Source of the DNA: Kiritimatiellia bacterium | Lineage (GTDB): Bacteria > Verrucomicrobiota > Kiritimatiellia > RFP12 > UBA3636 | Reading direction: 5' to 3' | NCBI GenBank assembly: GCA_016295275.1 | Contig: JAEDLN010000002.1 | Coordinates: 1-62,520 of the forward strand | Length of the DNA: 62,520 nt | Program-made: the position numbers and the translations under genes | In this document: positions 61,523 through 62,520 of the stretch, in pieces | Position numbering within the stretch: position 1 is the first letter of the stretch | Layout of the letters: each line of letters starts with the position of its first letter | Notes under the pieces: model-generated | Told to the model about the DNA's origin: nothing | What the model saw: only the letters and a program-made list of their open reading frames with translations | Database searches by the model: none

Positions 61523-62520
61523 ATGAATCGCGGTACGTTTATTCGATTCCTGAACCTAAAACGATTCGCCGTTCTGGCGACAATGCTACTCGCCGTTCAT
61601 GCGCCGGCGGCAGCCGTCAACGAAGCATTGTACGAATACGGCATGCCAATCCGAGCCGCCAATTATACCGGAACGGATAGTCTGCTGAATTTCCCGGCTC
61701 TCATCCGGTTGCCGGCGGTATTCACGGCCTATTCCTTGGCAAACGATGGGTCCGATTTGAGGATTGCCGATGCCAACGGAGAAATACTGCCCGTCGAAAT
61801 CGAAGAGTGGAATCCCAAGGGTGTTTCTTTGGTCTGGGTGCGCATACCGGAATTAACGGGCAATACTAAAGTGACCGCCTACATCGGGGCGACAAATCCG
61901 GATCCGGTTCCTGCGGAATCCGTTTGGTCCGGCTACGTCGGCGTCTACCACATGGACGAAACGGATATCGGCGCAATCGAGATCGCAGACGCGACAGGCA
62001 ATGCCAATGCGACCGCCCACGCCAAATCCATCGTCATGGAGGGTGTCATCGGCTTGGCCCGCGGTCGTACAGATGCGACGGGAAAAAATGGAGCCATGAT
62101 GACGGTCCCCGCTTCCGATTTGCTGAATGTCTCGCCATCGTTTACCGTTTCCGGGTGGCTGTATCCGACGGCAAAACCCGATTGGTCGTATATCTTCGCC
62201 CGCAAAGACAGCGATAGCTATCAGTCTTGGGGTGTTCAGTTCCGTGTCAACGGCGGTTTGACTCCCATCGGGATCTATTCATGCGGCACGTCCGACAATG
62301 ACAACCAACGCAATTTGTTTTCAACCACGGTTCTAGCCACCAACACATGGGCGAAATACGATGTGGTCTGGCAAGACACTTCGGTTTCTCTCTATCTGAA
62401 TGGGAACCTGATTGGAACAACGCAAACCATCAATCCTTCCGGAACCGTCATTGATGGAGAACTGGATTTATTGTGCTGGCCAGGGTTAATGTCAGTATCA
62501 GTCAGCGGCATAACGCACTT
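61523..62520 (+). CDS. DUF2341/LamG surface protein, runs off the window
   Basis: The frame starts at ATG 61523 and stays open for 332 codons to the last base, so the protein is incomplete. A signal peptide (FAVLATMLLAVHAPAAA) is followed by a DUF2341 domain (NYTGTDSLLNFPALIRLP, SLVWVRIPELTGNTKVTAYIG) and the first part of a LamG/concanavalin-like domain (VGVYHMDETD, FTVSGWLYP, LYLNGNLIGTTQ). DUF2341 with LamG is a frequent arrangement in large secreted or autotransporter-like proteins of Verrucomicrobiota and Kiritimatiellota. Probable role is binding to polysaccharide. The rest lies beyond the window. Confidence 0.85.
   Translation, partial: MNRGTFIRFLNLKRFAVLATMLLAVHAPAAAVNEALYEYGMPIRAANYTGTDSLLNFPALIRLPAVFTAYSLANDGSDLRIADANGEILPVEIEEWNPKGVSLVWVRIPELTGNTKVTAYIGATNPDPVPAESVWSGYVGVYHMDETDIGAIEIADATGNANATAHAKSIVMEGVIGLARGRTDATGKNGAMMTVPASDLLNVSPSFTVSGWLYPTAKPDWSYIFARKDSDSYQSWGVQFRVNGGLTPIGIYSCGTSDNDNQRNLFSTTVLATNTWAKYDVVWQDTSVSLYLNGNLIGTTQTINPSGTVIDGELDLLCWPGLMSVSVSGITH

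Overview
The window is a bacterial chromosomal segment, most likely from an anaerobic, plant- or mucus-glycan-degrading member of the Verrucomicrobiota/Kiritimatiellota/Lentisphaerota group. This is inference. It rests on the mix of an HndABCD-type [FeFe]-hydrogenase, secreted carbohydrate esterases and a rhamnosidase, a DUF2341/LamG surface protein, a leucine-rich-repeat surface protein, a Bacteroidetes-like PurF and Gram-negative envelope genes (RseP, KdsD, TolC, a LolA-like protein). No rRNA or other strong taxonomic marker is present. Sigma-70-like promoters are easy to find (TTGAAG-17-TATCAT, TTGAGT-17-TATACT, TTGACA-18-GATAAT). Clear Shine-Dalgarno sequences precede only some genes.

Layout. 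1-171 is the tail of a leucine-rich-repeat protein. 575-772 is a tRNA-Arg unit on the minus strand with its own promoter and terminator. 850-6654 (minus) is a housekeeping/envelope run: a YfgM-like TPR protein, an exopolysaccharide sugar transferase, a DUF212 membrane protein, a HIT protein, kdsD and ribBA. 6883-7250 is tmRNA (tag ANTEMALAA). 7824-7994 is a 2[4Fe-4S] ferredoxin with promoter and terminator. 8377-11932 (minus) is tmk, an AEC transporter, alr and rsmI. 12249-19981 (plus) is rseP, ispG, a second sugar transferase and a heterodimeric ABC exporter, closed by a strong bidirectional terminator.

20070-30088 is an accessory carbohydrate/peptide region: a GH78 rhamnosidase, an SGNH lipoprotein, about 1.4 kb of AT-rich decayed DNA, a GH50-like glycoside hydrolase and an unusual fusion of an M14 metallocarboxypeptidase with a CapA/PgsA-like domain. 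30273-35395 (minus) is a complete five-gene hydrogenase operon (hndA, a HATPase gene, hndB, hndC, hndD). 36263-44370 is a mixed region: an orphan OppB permease with a TrpR-like regulator, tRNA-His, a DUF523 protein, an EFR1 flavodoxin-ferredoxin plus FMN reductase, a large nuclease-helicase (DUF2075) and a MerR/GyrI regulator.

44695-51746 (plus) is a compact envelope/efflux operon: a WaaE-like glycosyltransferase, a LolA-like protein, a TolC lipoprotein, a MacA-like adaptor, a MacB-type ATPase and its permease. 51943-56592 carries nucleotide genes purF, carA and pyrG. 56728-61273 (minus) holds two secreted esterases: a CE7 acetylxylan esterase, and a 1041-residue protein with a helical toroid, a CE4 deacetylase and a CE7 esterase. 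61523 to the window end is a DUF2341/LamG surface protein that runs off the edge.

The most novel items are the M14-CapA fusion (27857-30088), the toroid-CE4-CE7 enzyme (58148-61273), the stand-alone PD-(D/E)XK-DUF2075 protein (41176-43263), the cysteine-less HndB homologue in an otherwise intact hydrogenase operon, and a perfect 15-bp inverted repeat upstream of purF.
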